Numbered from the stretch's first letter, positions 44,884-54,319 are shown. The stretch: 64,000 bases of DNA from Lentzea xinjiangensis (GCF_900110955.1 NZ_FOFR01000028.1:1-64000), one strand, 5' to 3'. The notes: generated by a model from the sequence alone, not told the origin. Numbers and translations are program-made.

Positions 44884-45149
44884 CACAATGTAATCACGGA
44901 CTCATCATGCCCGGGAATAGCTCGACCGCCCCCTCGAAGCAGCCCGCGACCAACCCTGCCACGAGCCGAGCCTCCCGCGCCGCTCCAAGGCCTCACCGAG
45001 GGCGGCCGTGATCGCGGCCGGTGCGCCGCTTCGCCACCGGCCGGCTGGCCGGCGGCGCGACTCGCCATGGGGCGAAGGCGAGCCCGGCGCTGGCACGCCC
45101 GCGACCGCCTTCGACCCTGGCCTCACCACCGCGGCGGGTGCCGGGATCA
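44884..45149. other. gene-free stretch between esterase and ceramidase
   Basis: No frame on either strand encodes a recognisable protein; available frames are Arg/Pro/Ala-rich. The middle (about 45010-45070) is dominated by GCCGG/CCGGC-type short inverted repeats that could fold into a complex hairpin after the leftward ceramidase gene, plausibly its terminator. A decayed gene, possibly the missing regulator of the palindrome at 44869, cannot be excluded. Confidence 0.5.
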
Positions 45150-47150
45150 TCAGCTGACGGTGAAGCCGGCCGTCGCCCCGGTGAAGCCCGTGATCTTGCC
45201 GGTCCAGCCGCTCTTCTCGTCTCCGTGGTGCACGATCCGGTAGGTCCCCGCGGGGGTGTCCGCCGGGATCTGCCAGGTGGTCGTGGCGTTCGAGAAGGCG
45301 ATGCCGACCCGTTCCCACCGGTAGCGCGTGGACCAGTCGCCGTCGTCGGCGACGCGCACCCACTGACCGTTCACCTGCCGCTGCACCTCCAGGAAGGTGT
45401 GGTTGCGATGCAGGTTGTTCTTGGGGTGCCCGGTGACGAACACGGCCGTGACGGTCTCACCGCGCGCGTAGGACGACTTGGGCGACGAGACCACGTCGCC
45501 GTACTTCTTGTCCGCGGGCTTGTCGTCGAGCACGACGCCGGTCTGCAGGTTGATGTCGGTGAACGGCGGCTTGCCCGGCGTGGGACCGGCGGGCAGCGCG
45601 GACCCGGTCCGCATCGATGCCGCGAGCTTGCCGAACTCCTGCTGGTAGGCGGGCGTGGTGTTGCGGCCGAACAGCGTGGAGCCGCCCTCGTACTGCTGCG
45701 AGTCGTACTCCTCCGGCGTGGTGACGTACTGGCTGTAGTCGTTGGCGTAGCCCTGGATCAGCACGTTCCGCACCGGCACGCCCAGCTCCTGCGCCACCGA
45801 CCTGCGGATGCGCAGGCCCGCGGTGATCGTGACCTCCCCCGGCACGGCGACGAGGTGCAGCTGCCCGATCCGGACGAGCTGCAGCGGCAGGACGTTCGGC
45901 GTCGCGGCGACCAGGCCCGTCGGCACCAGGGAGGCCTTGGGAAACTGGCAGTCCCGCAGCCATTGCGGCACCTCCACGCCGAGGGGCTCGAAGAGCTTCT
46001 TCAGCGGCGACTGCATGCCCTCGGAGAAGCCGGGGATGGCCGGACCGTCCTCGACGCTGCCCGCGATCGTCGACGCGCCGACGACACCGGAGCAGGTCGT
46101 GCCGGGCTTGCCGTCGGTGGTGTAGCGGCCGTCGACCTGCACGGTCGACATGTCCACGAACCGCATCCGGTGGTCGACGCCGCCCGAGACCTCGGCCTGC
46201 GGACCGCGGTAGACCTCCTGCGCCTTGCGGTTCTGCCGCTCGCCGATGAGGCGGGCGTTCTCCCACTCGTCCTCGGTGGGACCGGAACCGGGTTTCAGGT
46301 TGAGGTTCGGCGACATGTCGCCCGCGTTGGTGTTCGGGAACGCCGCGACGAAGCCGGGCGCGTCGTCCAGGTAGCGCACGCCTTCGTCGTCGTGCTCCCA
46401 CTGGTAGGCGGCGTAGCCCTTGTTGTCCGGCGTGATCAGCGTGTTGGCGTTGGTGACCGAGGTGTTGTGCGTGGCGAACCAGCTGATCGCGCCGACGTCG
46501 GCCCCCGACCGCCGGAACTTCAGCACGGTCATCTGCGGGTCGATGCCCTGCGGGAAGAACCCCCTGTCCGGGTTGCGGTCGAACGCGGCGCGCGACCGGT
46601 TGACGCTCGCGTTGGTGAGCTCGCCGAAGCCGAGGCTGATCGAACCGGGCGCGAGGTCCTCGTGCGCTTCGACGACCGACTCGGTGATGCCGTCGACCAC
46701 CGCGGCCAGCGCCTGCGGCTGCATGCCGAGGATCGAGAGGTTGTAGGCGAGGTTGTGCGAGTAGCCGCCGGGGCCGCTGTGCGTGTGCGTGGCCGAGAGC
46801 AGCAGGTTCTCGCGCGTGTAGGTGGTGCCGTACCTGGCCCGCAGCTTGTCCAGGACGCCCTCCTGGACCGCGCGGAAGATCATCGCGAGGTCGGCGTTGA
46901 CGTAGGCGACCCGCTTGTTCGTCTCGCGGTCGACGACGACGTAGGCCCGTGACCGCAGCCGCTGGTGGATGCCCGTCGTCTTCTGGTCGAACTTCGAGTA
47001 GCCCATCATGCCGTTCTCGGCGGCCGGGCCGGTGACGTCGGAGATGCCGCGGCCGACGAGGTAGGGCTCGGGTTCCGCCCAGGCGAACGGACCGCTGACC
47101 AGCACCGCACCGGCCAGCGCGGCAACGACCGTCAAGACTGTGGTCCGCAT
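45150..47150 (-). CDS. secreted neutral/alkaline ceramidase
   Basis: A 666-aa exported enzyme that hydrolyses ceramide to sphingosine and fatty acid. After a signal peptide (1-25) the catalytic domain shows the zinc-binding motif HTHSGPGGY, the conserved FATHNTSV and NTNAGDMSPN (family GDVSPN block with the nucleophilic Ser), and a C-terminal Ig-like domain (last 150 residues, ETVTAVFVTGHPKNNLHRNHTFLEV). Length fits Pseudomonas and mycobacterial enzymes. Most bacteria make no sphingolipids, so the substrate is probably eukaryotic. ATG at 47150 behind GGGGGTG. An inverted repeat GTGAAT/ATTCAC (47166-47180) sits upstream. Confidence 0.94.
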   Translation of the reverse strand: MRTTVLTVVAALAGAVLVSGPFAWAEPEPYLVGRGISDVTGPAAENGMMGYSKFDQKTTGIHQRLRSRAYVVVDRETNKRVAYVNADLAMIFRAVQEGVLDKLRARYGTTYTRENLLLSATHTHSGPGGYSHNLAYNLSILGMQPQALAAVVDGITESVVEAHEDLAPGSISLGFGELTNASVNRSRAAFDRNPDRGFFPQGIDPQMTVLKFRRSGADVGAISWFATHNTSVTNANTLITPDNKGYAAYQWEHDDEGVRYLDDAPGFVAAFPNTNAGDMSPNLNLKPGSGPTEDEWENARLIGERQNRKAQEVYRGPQAEVSGGVDHRMRFVDMSTVQVDGRYTTDGKPGTTCSGVVGASTIAGSVEDGPAIPGFSEGMQSPLKKLFEPLGVEVPQWLRDCQFPKASLVPTGLVAATPNVLPLQLVRIGQLHLVAVPGEVTITAGLRIRRSVAQELGVPVRNVLIQGYANDYSQYVTTPEEYDSQQYEGGSTLFGRNTTPAYQQEFGKLAASMRTGSALPAGPTPGKPPFTDINLQTGVVLDDKPADKKYGDVVSSPKSSYARGETVTAVFVTGHPKNNLHRNHTFLEVQRQVNGQWVRVADDGDWSTRYRWERVGIAFSNATTTWQIPADTPAGTYRIVHHGDEKSGWTGKITGFTGATAGFTVS

Positions 47151-47165
47151 CGACACCCCCGCTAA

Positions 47166-47180
47166 GTGAATTGGATTCAC
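47166..47180. promoter_or_regulatory. GTGAAT-TGG-ATTCAC inverted repeat before ceramidase
   Basis: Perfect 6-bp inverted repeat with a 3-base centre, 16 bases upstream of the ceramidase start codon and overlapping the stop codon region of the upstream EamA gene. Its position fits a repressor operator. Confidence 0.5.
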
Positions 47181-48037
47181 ATTTCAGGACGAACGGTAGG
47201 TGACCCAGACCACTGAGAGCAAGTGACTGCGAGTGCGTTCGCCGTGACGACGAGCGAGATTCCCGCCCAGTGGTGGAGCTCGAGCCGCTCGCCGAGCACC
47301 ACCAGCCCGGCCAGTGCCGCGAGCACCGGGTGCACGCTCATGGCCAGCCCGAACAGGCGCGCGGGCACCTTCCGCAGCGCGATGACGTCGACGGCATACG
47401 GGACGACGCTGCAGAACACGCCCGCGCCGATCGCGTACAGGATCGCCGTGCCGGTCAGTTTCCCGTGCAGCACCAGCAGCACGGCCACCGGGACGTAGAG
47501 CACCGCCGACATCGCCGTGGCCACCGCGGGCGCTTGCAGACCGGGCAGCCGCGCGCCTACCAGCCGGTTGAGCAGGATGTACGCGGCCCAGCACGCCGCC
47601 GCGAGCAGGCCGAGCCCGACCCCGAGGTAGTCGCTGCTGGGACCCGGCAGCACCAGCACGTACACCCCCACGGCCGCGAGCAGCACGAACAGGACGTCCC
47701 GCCGGCCGCGCGAACCGGCCAGCGCGACGCCGAGCGGCCCGAGGACCTCCAGCGTGACGGCGAGACCGAGGCCGATGCGGTCGATCGCCACGTAGAGGCT
47801 GAGGTTCATGGTGGCGAACACCAGGCCCAGCGCGATCGTCGGCCACCACTGCGCCCTGGTGAACGTGCGCGGGTCCGGCCGGGCCACCGGCAGCAACACC
47901 GCGGCGGCCACGAATTGGCGCACCGCCACGACACCGGCCGGGCCGATGGCGCCGAACGCGTGGGCGCCCACGGCGGCGCCGAGCTGGTTGCTGGCCGCGC
48001 TCGCGGTGATCGTCGCGAATCCACCGATGCTCTTCAC
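47177..48037 (-). CDS. EamA/RhtA-like DMT exporter
   Basis: A 286-aa drug/metabolite transporter with ten hydrophobic segments in two EamA repeats (for example GPAGVVAVRQFVAAAVLLPV and LGVGLGLLAAACWAAYILL). Closest in style to the threonine/homoserine exporter RhtA; cargo is probably an amino acid or small metabolite. The GTG at 48037 is preferred since it leaves room for a divergent promoter with palindrome CGATCCCGGGATCG (48051-48064); an ATG at 48079 would add 14 basic residues. Divergent LysR gene suggests it is the regulated target. Confidence 0.92.
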   Translation of the reverse strand: MKSIGGFATITASAASNQLGAAVGAHAFGAIGPAGVVAVRQFVAAAVLLPVARPDPRTFTRAQWWPTIALGLVFATMNLSLYVAIDRIGLGLAVTLEVLGPLGVALAGSRGRRDVLFVLLAAVGVYVLVLPGPSSDYLGVGLGLLAAACWAAYILLNRLVGARLPGLQAPAVATAMSAVLYVPVAVLLVLHGKLTGTAILYAIGAGVFCSVVPYAVDVIALRKVPARLFGLAMSVHPVLAALAGLVVLGERLELHHWAGISLVVTANALAVTCSQWSGSPTVRPEM

Positions 48038-48106
48038 GCGGCCCAGCCTGCGATCCCGGGATCGATACGAGAAATGCATGAGCCGCGACAGTCATACGCT
48101 GAACGC

Positions 48107-48955
48107 ATGGATCTCCGGCAGGTGCGCGCGTTCGTCGCGGTCGTGGACGCGGGCACGTTCACCGACGCGGCAAGGGAACTGGGGCTGACCCAGGCGTCGG
48201 TGTCGCGCTCGGTCGCCGGGCTGGAGGCCGCGCTGGGCGTGCGCCTGCTGCAACGGTCGACCCGCCACGTCGCGCTCACCGCGGTGGGCACCCAGGTGCT
48301 CGCGACCGCCCGGCGGGTGCTGGACGAGGTCGCGCACCTGCACCGGATCGCCGCGCAGTCGCTGACCGAGCTGCGGATCGGCTACGCCTGGGCGGCGCTG
48401 GGCAAGCACACCCGGCGGGTGCAGAAGGCCTGGGCCGCGGCGCACCCCGGCCTGCCGCTGGTGTTCGTCCAGTCGAACACGCCCACCGCGGGCCTCGCGG
48501 ACGGCGCGGCCGACGTCGCGGTCGTGCGCAAGGCTCTCGACGACCCGCGGTTCGAGACGGCGCTGCTCGGCACCGAACGGCGCTACGGCGTGGTCGCGAC
48601 GGACAACCCGTTGGCGCGCAAGCGTTCGCTGCGACTCGCCGACCTCACCCGGTACTCGCTGGCGGTGGACGACCGCACCGGGACGACCACGCTGGACCTC
48701 TGGCAGCCGGGCACGGCGCCCGCCGTCGTACGCAACACGCGCAGCGTCGACGAGTGGCTCACCCTGATCGCGGCGGGCCAGGCCGTCGGCATGACGTCGG
48801 AGGCCACCGCGAGCCTCAACCCGCGCCCCGGCGTGGCCTACCGCGCCGTGGTGGACGCGCCGCCGATCGCCGTGTGGCTCGCGTGGTGGAAGGACCAGCC
48901 GCCGCAGCACCTGAACGACCTGATCACGCTCGCGTGCGACGCCTATCGAGTGTGA
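48107..48955 (+). CDS. LysR family transcriptional regulator
   Basis: A 282-aa regulator with the classic N-terminal winged helix (MDLRQVRAFVAVVDAGTFTD, then AARELGLTQASVSRSVAGLE) and a C-terminal periplasmic-binding-protein-like effector domain that is somewhat short. It diverges from the EamA exporter; in such pairs the LysR protein usually activates the exporter in response to the exported compound. A 14-base palindrome lies between the two genes. Start ATG at 48107. Confidence 0.94.
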   Translation: MDLRQVRAFVAVVDAGTFTDAARELGLTQASVSRSVAGLEAALGVRLLQRSTRHVALTAVGTQVLATARRVLDEVAHLHRIAAQSLTELRIGYAWAALGKHTRRVQKAWAAAHPGLPLVFVQSNTPTAGLADGAADVAVVRKALDDPRFETALLGTERRYGVVATDNPLARKRSLRLADLTRYSLAVDDRTGTTTLDLWQPGTAPAVVRNTRSVDEWLTLIAAGQAVGMTSEATASLNPRPGVAYRAVVDAPPIAVWLAWWKDQPPQHLNDLITLACDAYRV

Positions 48956-49059
48956 GGAAACGCCTCCGGAGCAGGCGAATGAGTGGAAGGTTCTCCCCTC
49001 CTGCCCGTCCGGGAGCGCACTTACGGTGACTGAGGGCACACCGAAGGGGGACCGAAGTC

Positions 49060-50685
49060 ATGGACGGGCTCATGCAGCCTCGGCCGCTCACCATCGCGCA
49101 CGTCCTGGAGCGGGCCGAGCGGCTCTACGCGCACAAGCAGGTCGTCACGGCCGGCGTCGAGAGGGTCACCTTCGCCGGCGTGGCCGGGCAGACCCGGCGC
49201 CTCGCCACCGCGCTCGACTCCCTCGGCGTCCCGGCAGGCGCCCGCGTCGCCACGTTCGCCACCAACACCCGGCGCCACCTCGAGCTGTACCTCGCGGTGC
49301 CGGTCACGAAGCGGGTGCTGCACTCGATCAACATCCGGCTCTCCGCCGAGCACCTCGAGTACGTCGTCAACCACGCCGGGGACGACGTGGTCTTCGTCGA
49401 CCGGGGGCTGTTCCCCCGGATCTGGCCGAGCGCCGCCCGGATGCCGCGGGTGCGGCACTGGGTGGTGCTGCCCGACGACAGCGGCGCGGAGATCCCGGCC
49501 GACCCCCGCGTCCTGGACTACGACGAGCTGGTCGCCGCCGCCGATCCGTTCGCGGGCTCGTTCGAGGACTCGTTCACGCTCGCGGAGGAGAACCTCGCCT
49601 CGGGGCTGTGCTACACCTCCGGCACGACCGGACCGCCCAAGGGCGTGCTCTACAGCCACCGCTCGACGGTCCTGCACTGCCTGGGAACGCTCGCGGCCGG
49701 TTTCATCGGTCTCAGCGAGAGCGACGTCGTCATGCCGATCGTGCCCATGTTCCACGCCAACGCCTGGGGTCTGCCCTACGGCGCGATGATGGCGGGCGCC
49801 TCGCTGGTCCTCCCCGGCCCGTCCGCGGAACCGGACCACCTGCTGCGGTTGATGGAGTCCGAGCGGGTCACCGTCGCCGGCGCCGTGCCGACGGTGTGGA
49901 CGAGCCTCGTGCCCGGCCTGCGCTCCCACGACCTCGGCGCCACCCGGTTCCTGCTCGGCGGTGGCTCCGCGATCGCCCCGGCGCTGTCCGAGACCTACCG
50001 CGCCGCGCTCGGCGTGCCCATCACCCACTCCTGGGGGATGACGGAGATCAGCCCGGTCGGGACCATCGGCGGCACCCGCACCCAGCACCGGGACGCCTCC
50101 GCCGAGCACCGGGTCGCCGTGCGGGCCTCCCAGGGCCAGCCCCTGCCGCTCGTGACCCTGCGGATCGCCGACGTCGAGACGGGCGAGGAGCTGCCGCGCG
50201 ACGGCCGGGCGGTCGGCGAGCTGCAGGTGGCGGGGCCCTGGGTGGCGGGCGGCTACTTCCAGGTGGACGCGGACGACCGCTTCACCACCGACGGCTGGCT
50301 GCGCACCGGCGACCTCGCCACCATCGACGGCGACGGCTACCTGCGGCTCGTGGACCGGATGAAGGACCTGATCAAGTCGGGGGGCGAGTGGATCTCCTCG
50401 GTCGAGCTGGAGGCCGCCCTCGTCTCGCACCCCGACGTCGTCGAGGCCGCCGTGATCGCCCGCCCGGACCCGCGGTGGGTGGAGCGGCCCGTCGCCTACG
50501 TCGTCCTGCGCGACGGCAGCACCGCCACGGGCGAGGAGCTCCTGCGGCACATCACGCCGATGGTGGCCAAGTGGTGGCTGCCCGACGAGGTCGTCTTCAT
50601 GACCGCGCTGCCCAAGACGGGCACCGGCAAGCTCTCGAAGACCGAACTGCGGGCTTCGGCGCGTGTCGCCCAGGCCTGGAACTGA
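49060..50685 (+). CDS. fatty acid/acyl-CoA ligase (AMP-forming)
   Basis: A 541-aa member of the ANL superfamily that activates a carboxylic acid as acyl-AMP and then acyl-CoA. Motifs: P-loop YTSGTTGPPKGV, THSWGMTE (A5), GWLRTGDLA (A7/8) and the C-terminal catalytic Lys in PKTGTGKLSK. The sequence resembles medium/long-chain FadD-type enzymes (AlkK-like). It stands alone, so it could serve fatty-acid or steroid side-chain use. Start ATG at 49060; ribosome site GGGGGACCG. Confidence 0.94.
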   Translation: MDGLMQPRPLTIAHVLERAERLYAHKQVVTAGVERVTFAGVAGQTRRLATALDSLGVPAGARVATFATNTRRHLELYLAVPVTKRVLHSINIRLSAEHLEYVVNHAGDDVVFVDRGLFPRIWPSAARMPRVRHWVVLPDDSGAEIPADPRVLDYDELVAAADPFAGSFEDSFTLAEENLASGLCYTSGTTGPPKGVLYSHRSTVLHCLGTLAAGFIGLSESDVVMPIVPMFHANAWGLPYGAMMAGASLVLPGPSAEPDHLLRLMESERVTVAGAVPTVWTSLVPGLRSHDLGATRFLLGGGSAIAPALSETYRAALGVPITHSWGMTEISPVGTIGGTRTQHRDASAEHRVAVRASQGQPLPLVTLRIADVETGEELPRDGRAVGELQVAGPWVAGGYFQVDADDRFTTDGWLRTGDLATIDGDGYLRLVDRMKDLIKSGGEWISSVELEAALVSHPDVVEAAVIARPDPRWVERPVAYVVLRDGSTATGEELLRHITPMVAKWWLPDEVVFMTALPKTGTGKLSKTELRASARVAQAWN

Positions 50686-50912
50686 CGTCTGCGCCGGAGC
50701 GGGTGCCGCCGCCGAAGCCCGCGCCCGCGCCGGAGCGGGGGTGGCGGTGGCGGTGGCGGTGGCCCAAGGCGTGTCCCGGGAGTCCATTCGACGAAAGTCA
50801 CGCACGAGAGTTCCGGGGGCGGTGCCGCCGCAACGCCTGTCGTACCGGACGTATTCGGGTGCCGCGGCGATGCCGCCCCCAAGCCCGCGCCGGAACCGGG
50901 GGCAACGGCGGC
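50686..50912. repeat. intergenic GC-rich degenerate repeats
   Basis: Between convergent stops. Contains four perfect GGTGGC units (50740-50763) and three related copies of a GAAGCCCGCGCC...GGAGCGGGGG-like block (two around 50692-50740, one around 50872-50900). No gene. Similar in style to the GCGG-rich array at the left end of the window. Confidence 0.6.
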
Positions 50913-51818
50913 CTAGTCGCCGATGCGGGCGCCCACGGCCTCCAGCGCGTCCGTGACCGGCTGGAAGAACGTCACCCCGCCACCGCGGCAGTCGCCGCTG
51001 CCGCCCGAGGTCAGCCCGAGCGCGTCGCCGTTGCGGGCGAACAGCGGTCCGCCGCTGTCACCGCCCTCCGCGCAGACGGTCGTCTGGATCAGCCCGGTCA
51101 CCGTGCCCTCCGGGTAGTTCACCGTGGCGTTCAGGCCGGTGACGCGTCCGGAGCGCAGTCCGGTGGTGCTGCCCATCCGCTGCACCTGCCTGCCGACCTG
51201 TGCTTCCGCCGCGCGCTCGATGCGCACGGTGCGGCCGTTGCCGGTGTCGACCTCGCTGGGCGCATCGGCGCCGCGGTCGTTGTAGGTGAGCAGCGCGAAG
51301 TCGCCGTTGCCGGGGAACGTCGACTCGGTCACGGTGGCCGCGGGCCTGCCACCGGCGGCGAGCGAGAACTGCCGTCCGGCGGCCGTGCAGTGGCCCGCGG
51401 TGAGGAAGCCGGGGCGCCCGTCGCCGGTGACGACGTTGAAGCCGAGCGAGCAGCGGTTGCGGCCCGCGAAGATGGCGTCACCGCCTTCGGCGAACAGGCG
51501 GAACGTGCCGGGAGCGCGCTGCAACCGCACTCCGGATCCCATCGCCTCCACCGTGTCCACCAGGGTGTCCCAGCGCGCACCTGTCACCGTGCCGTCCGCC
51601 GTGACCAGGACCTCGTCGGTCGCCGGGTCGACGGCCCAGGCGGTGCCCGGTGCCGAGGCCTTCTGCCGCAGCACGGCGGTGGCGTCGGCGGACGACGTGC
51701 GCTCGTCCTGCGCCGCCTGGCTCGCGGTGAAGGTCGTGGCGGTGATCGCCGCCGCCAGCAGCCCGACCGCCGCCGCGATCACCCTGCTCCTGCGGCCGTC
51801 CTGGTGGTGCGCGCCCAT
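50913..51818 (-). CDS. secreted chymotrypsin-like serine protease (S1, streptogrisin-type)
   Basis: A 301-aa exported protease: signal peptide (to about 36), a short alpha-lytic-type propeptide (about 37-115) and a catalytic domain (120-301). The triad is visible as FLTAGHC (His), NGDFALL (Asp) and EGGDSGGP (Ser), with three disulfide-type Cys pairs. The layout matches streptogrisin/S1E enzymes, although the propeptide is short. It is the third secreted serine endoprotease in the window. Divergent from sigK. Confidence 0.95.
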   Translation of the reverse strand: MGAHHQDGRRSRVIAAAVGLLAAAITATTFTASQAAQDERTSSADATAVLRQKASAPGTAWAVDPATDEVLVTADGTVTGARWDTLVDTVEAMGSGVRLQRAPGTFRLFAEGGDAIFAGRNRCSLGFNVVTGDGRPGFLTAGHCTAAGRQFSLAAGGRPAATVTESTFPGNGDFALLTYNDRGADAPSEVDTGNGRTVRIERAAEAQVGRQVQRMGSTTGLRSGRVTGLNATVNYPEGTVTGLIQTTVCAEGGDSGGPLFARNGDALGLTSGGSGDCRGGGVTFFQPVTDALEAVGARIGD

Positions 51819-51995
51819 GTGGTGCCCTCTCGTGCTGTCGCGGTCGAGCCGGCTGAGTTCCGCTCCTGTCCGGGTGTACGTGCGGCGAGCCGGCTCGGTT
51901 GAGGCGGGTTCACCGCAACGGGTGCGATCCCGACCGATCCAACGGCGCTCCCGCTCCGAACGTCAGGAGTCAACGCTCCAGGAGAGGACCCCGAG

Positions 51996-52598
51996 ATGCC
52001 GAAGCGCGAGCGGTCGCTGCAGAGCCTTCCGCCCGACGCCGGGCCCACCGCAGAGCCGACGGCCGACGACCTGCTGGCCCTGGTGGCACGAGGCGACGAG
52101 GCCGCGTTCGAGCGCCTCTACGACGTCGTGTCCGGCGCGGTGTTCGGCCTGATCAGGCGCGTCCTGCGGGACCAGGCGCAGTCGGAGGAGGTCTTCCAGG
52201 AGGTGATGCTCGAGGTGTGGCGGACCGCGACCAGGTTCGACCCCGGCAGGGGCAGCGCCAACACCTGGATCATGACGATGACGCACCGGCGCGCCGTCGA
52301 CCGGGTCCGGTCCGCGCAGGCGGCGACCCACCGCGAGGAGCACGTGGCGCGGCTCGACCCCGCCCGGCCGTTCGACGAGGTGAGCGAACAGGTCTCCGGC
52401 CGGCTCGAGCAACGGCAGGTGCGCCGCTGCCTGAGCTTCCTGACCGGCCTGCAGCGCGAGTCCGTGCTGCTCGCCTACTACCAGGGGTACTCGTACCCGG
52501 AGGTCGCGAGCCTGCTGGGCATCCCGCTCGGCACGGTGAAGACGAGGATGCGCGACGGCCTGATCCGGCTCCGCGACTGCATGGGGGTGACCGGATGA
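51996..52598 (+). CDS. sigK: ECF RNA polymerase sigma factor SigK
   Basis: A 200-aa ECF-type sigma factor. Region 2 shows FERLYDVVSGAVFGLIRRVL and NTWIMTMTHRRAVDRVR; region 4 has SVLLAYYQGYSYPEVASLLGI as helix-turn-helix. The neighbour just downstream, overlapping by ATGA, is an RskA-type anti-sigma, as for mycobacterial SigK, whose regulon includes secreted antigens MPT70/83 and which responds to redox/envelope stress. Start ATG at 51996. The divergent S1 protease could be a target. Confidence 0.92.
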   Translation: MPKRERSLQSLPPDAGPTAEPTADDLLALVARGDEAAFERLYDVVSGAVFGLIRRVLRDQAQSEEVFQEVMLEVWRTATRFDPGRGSANTWIMTMTHRRAVDRVRSAQAATHREEHVARLDPARPFDEVSEQVSGRLEQRQVRRCLSFLTGLQRESVLLAYYQGYSYPEVASLLGIPLGTVKTRMRDGLIRLRDCMGVTG

Positions 52599-53311
52599 GA
52601 ACCACCTCAGCGGACCTGCACACGCTCACCGGCGCCTACGCCGTGAACGCGTTGACCGACACCGAACGCGCGGCGTTCGAGACGCACCTCCTCCGCTGTG
52701 AGAGCTGCGCGACGGAGGTCGCCGAGCTCACGGCCACGGCCACCCGCCTGGGCCTGGCGGTCGAGTTCGCGCCGCCACCCCAGCTGCGCGCACGGGTGCT
52801 CGCCGCCGCGGCCGAGACCCGGCAGCTCTCCCCGCACACCCCGCGGCTGCCCCGCGCGCGTGGCTGGGGCCGCGCGGGCGGGCTGCTCGCCGCGGCGTGC
52901 CTGGTCGCCGTCGCCTTCGTGACGGTGCAGCGCACGGGTTCCGACGACGACCGGCTGGCGCAGCTGTCCAGCCAGTACGGCAGGTTCTCCGACCTGCTGT
53001 CCACACCGGACGCCCGGCTCGTCACCGCCACCGGTGCCGGCGGCGCCACCGGCACCGCGGTCGTCTCCCCCAGCCGCGACGAGCTGCTGTTCCTCAGCAG
53101 GGACCTGCCTGCGCTGCCCGGCGACCGCGTCTACCAGCTGTGGCTGATCGACGCCCACGGTCCTCGCGGCGCCGGGGTGCTCGCCTCCCCCACGGCGCCG
53201 CACGTCACGGACGGCGTGTCGGGCGCCCAGAAGGCCGCGCTCACCGTCGAACCCGCGGGCGGGTCGCAGGACCCGACCAGCGATCCCGTGGTGGTGATCG
53301 CGCTGACCTGA
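52595..53311 (+). CDS. rskA: anti-sigma-K factor RskA
   Basis: A 238-aa single-pass membrane anti-sigma. The N-terminal cytosolic zinc-type anti-sigma domain has LRCESCATEVAEL with the HxxxCxxC arrangement (His at residue 31 region); a transmembrane helix at about 98-115 (GLLAAACLVAVAFVTV); and an extracytoplasmic RskA domain (about 130-238, GDRVYQLWLIDAHGPRGAGVL). It holds SigK inactive until membrane proteolysis. Overlaps sigK by ATGA, so the two are made in stoichiometric balance. Confidence 0.93.
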   Translation: MRTTSADLHTLTGAYAVNALTDTERAAFETHLLRCESCATEVAELTATATRLGLAVEFAPPPQLRARVLAAAAETRQLSPHTPRLPRARGWGRAGGLLAAACLVAVAFVTVQRTGSDDDRLAQLSSQYGRFSDLLSTPDARLVTATGAGGATGTAVVSPSRDELLFLSRDLPALPGDRVYQLWLIDAHGPRGAGVLASPTAPHVTDGVSGAQKAALTVEPAGGSQDPTSDPVVVIALT

Positions 53312-53319
53312 CGGGTGGG

Positions 53320-53790
53320 TCAGAGGGCCTTGGAGAAGTGGAACGCCGGGATGACGTACCCGGCGCCGAGGTAGAGCCGGTGGGCGCCGTGGCGCTGGGT
53401 CCCCGAGTCCAGGTGGACCCCCGCGCAGCCGAGCCGGCGGGCCTCCTCGTCGACCCAGCGCAGCAGGGCGGCGGCGTGGCCCTGCCTGCGGGCGGACGGC
53501 AGCGTGCTCAGGTCGTCGACGTGGAGGTGCGGTCCGGCGTGGAGGTTGGTGATCCGCCGGAACCCCGCCACCGCGGCGACCCGGCCGTCCGCGCCGAACG
53601 AGGCGGCGAGCCGGTAGCCCTCCCGCCGCTGGACGCGCACCAGCTCGACGAACTCGTCGACGGAGGCCAGGTGCGGGCGGAGCTCGCGGAGCGCGTCGTA
53701 GGCCAGCGCGGTGTCGTCGCCGGTCAGCTCGGTGACGGTGCTGGTGCCGACGGTGCTGGCGGTGCTGGCGGTGGTGTGCTGAGTCGTCAC
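53320..53790 (-). CDS. GNAT family N-acetyltransferase
   Basis: A 156-aa GCN5-like acetyltransferase that moves acetyl from acetyl-CoA to an amine. The CoA-binding signature is LSTLPSARRQGHAAALLRWV, followed by the C-terminal strand-helix GCAGVHLDSGTQRHGAHRLY and GYVIPAFHFSK. The target is unknown. The start is uncertain: GTG at 53790 begins the conserved fold with a Thr-rich leader; in-frame sequence reaches further upstream to 53877 without family features. Tail-to-tail with rskA. Confidence 0.85.
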   Translation of the reverse strand: MTTQHTTASTASTVGTSTVTELTGDDTALAYDALRELRPHLASVDEFVELVRVQRREGYRLAASFGADGRVAAVAGFRRITNLHAGPHLHVDDLSTLPSARRQGHAAALLRWVDEEARRLGCAGVHLDSGTQRHGAHRLYLGAGYVIPAFHFSKAL

Positions 53791-53938
53791 GACGACGATG
53801 CTCGTCGCGCAAGTGGCCTCTCGGAAGACCCAGTTCACCGGTAAACCGGACGGCCACCTGAGCGGGAACCCCAGCACGTCTCCGCCGCCCCCGTGTTGCT
53901 AGTTTCCCGCGGTAGTTGTCCCCTCGGAAACGAGCCTC

Positions 53939-54319
53939 ATGATCGACGTGTTGCCGACGGTGCTCACCGTCCTCGCGCTGGCGGGCGCCGCCTGGTCGGT
54001 GGTGCTGGTCGTGCGCGACCAGGCGCTGCTGCCGCTCACGACCGCGAACCGCGGCCTGCTGGGCCTGCTCGCTGTTCTCGAAGCCGGTCTGCTGGCGCAG
54101 GCCGTGATCGGGGTCGTGCGGATGCTCGGCCTGGACCGGGAGATCGACCGGCTGTCGTTCGCCGGCTACCTCGCGGGACCCGTCGTGATCATCCCGGTCG
54201 CGGTGGTCTGGGCTGCGGGCGAGCGCACCCGCTGGAGCGGCGGCGTGCTGGCGGTGGCGTGCCTCAGCGTGCCGGTCATGATCGTGCGGCTCGGGCAGAT
54301 CTGGGCCGGGCATGCGTGA
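53939..54319 (+). CDS. small four-helix integral membrane protein
   Basis: A 126-aa membrane protein with four hydrophobic segments (VLTVLALAGAAWSVVLVV, LLGLLAVLEAGLLAQAVIG, YLAGPVVIIPVAVVWAAGE, VLAVACLSVPVMIVRLGQIW). I cannot name a family; such pairs are annotated as conserved membrane proteins across actinomycetes. It overlaps the next gene by 8 bases, and both are of the same size, suggesting a two-component membrane complex. Confidence 0.8.
   Translation: MIDVLPTVLTVLALAGAAWSVVLVVRDQALLPLTTANRGLLGLLAVLEAGLLAQAVIGVVRMLGLDREIDRLSFAGYLAGPVVIIPVAVVWAAGERTRWSGGVLAVACLSVPVMIVRLGQIWAGHA

Noticed and set aside
44881..45243. 120-aa frame between esterase and ceramidase
   Set aside because: Pro/Arg-rich, overlaps the ceramidase 3' end in antisense, no ribosome site or family match.
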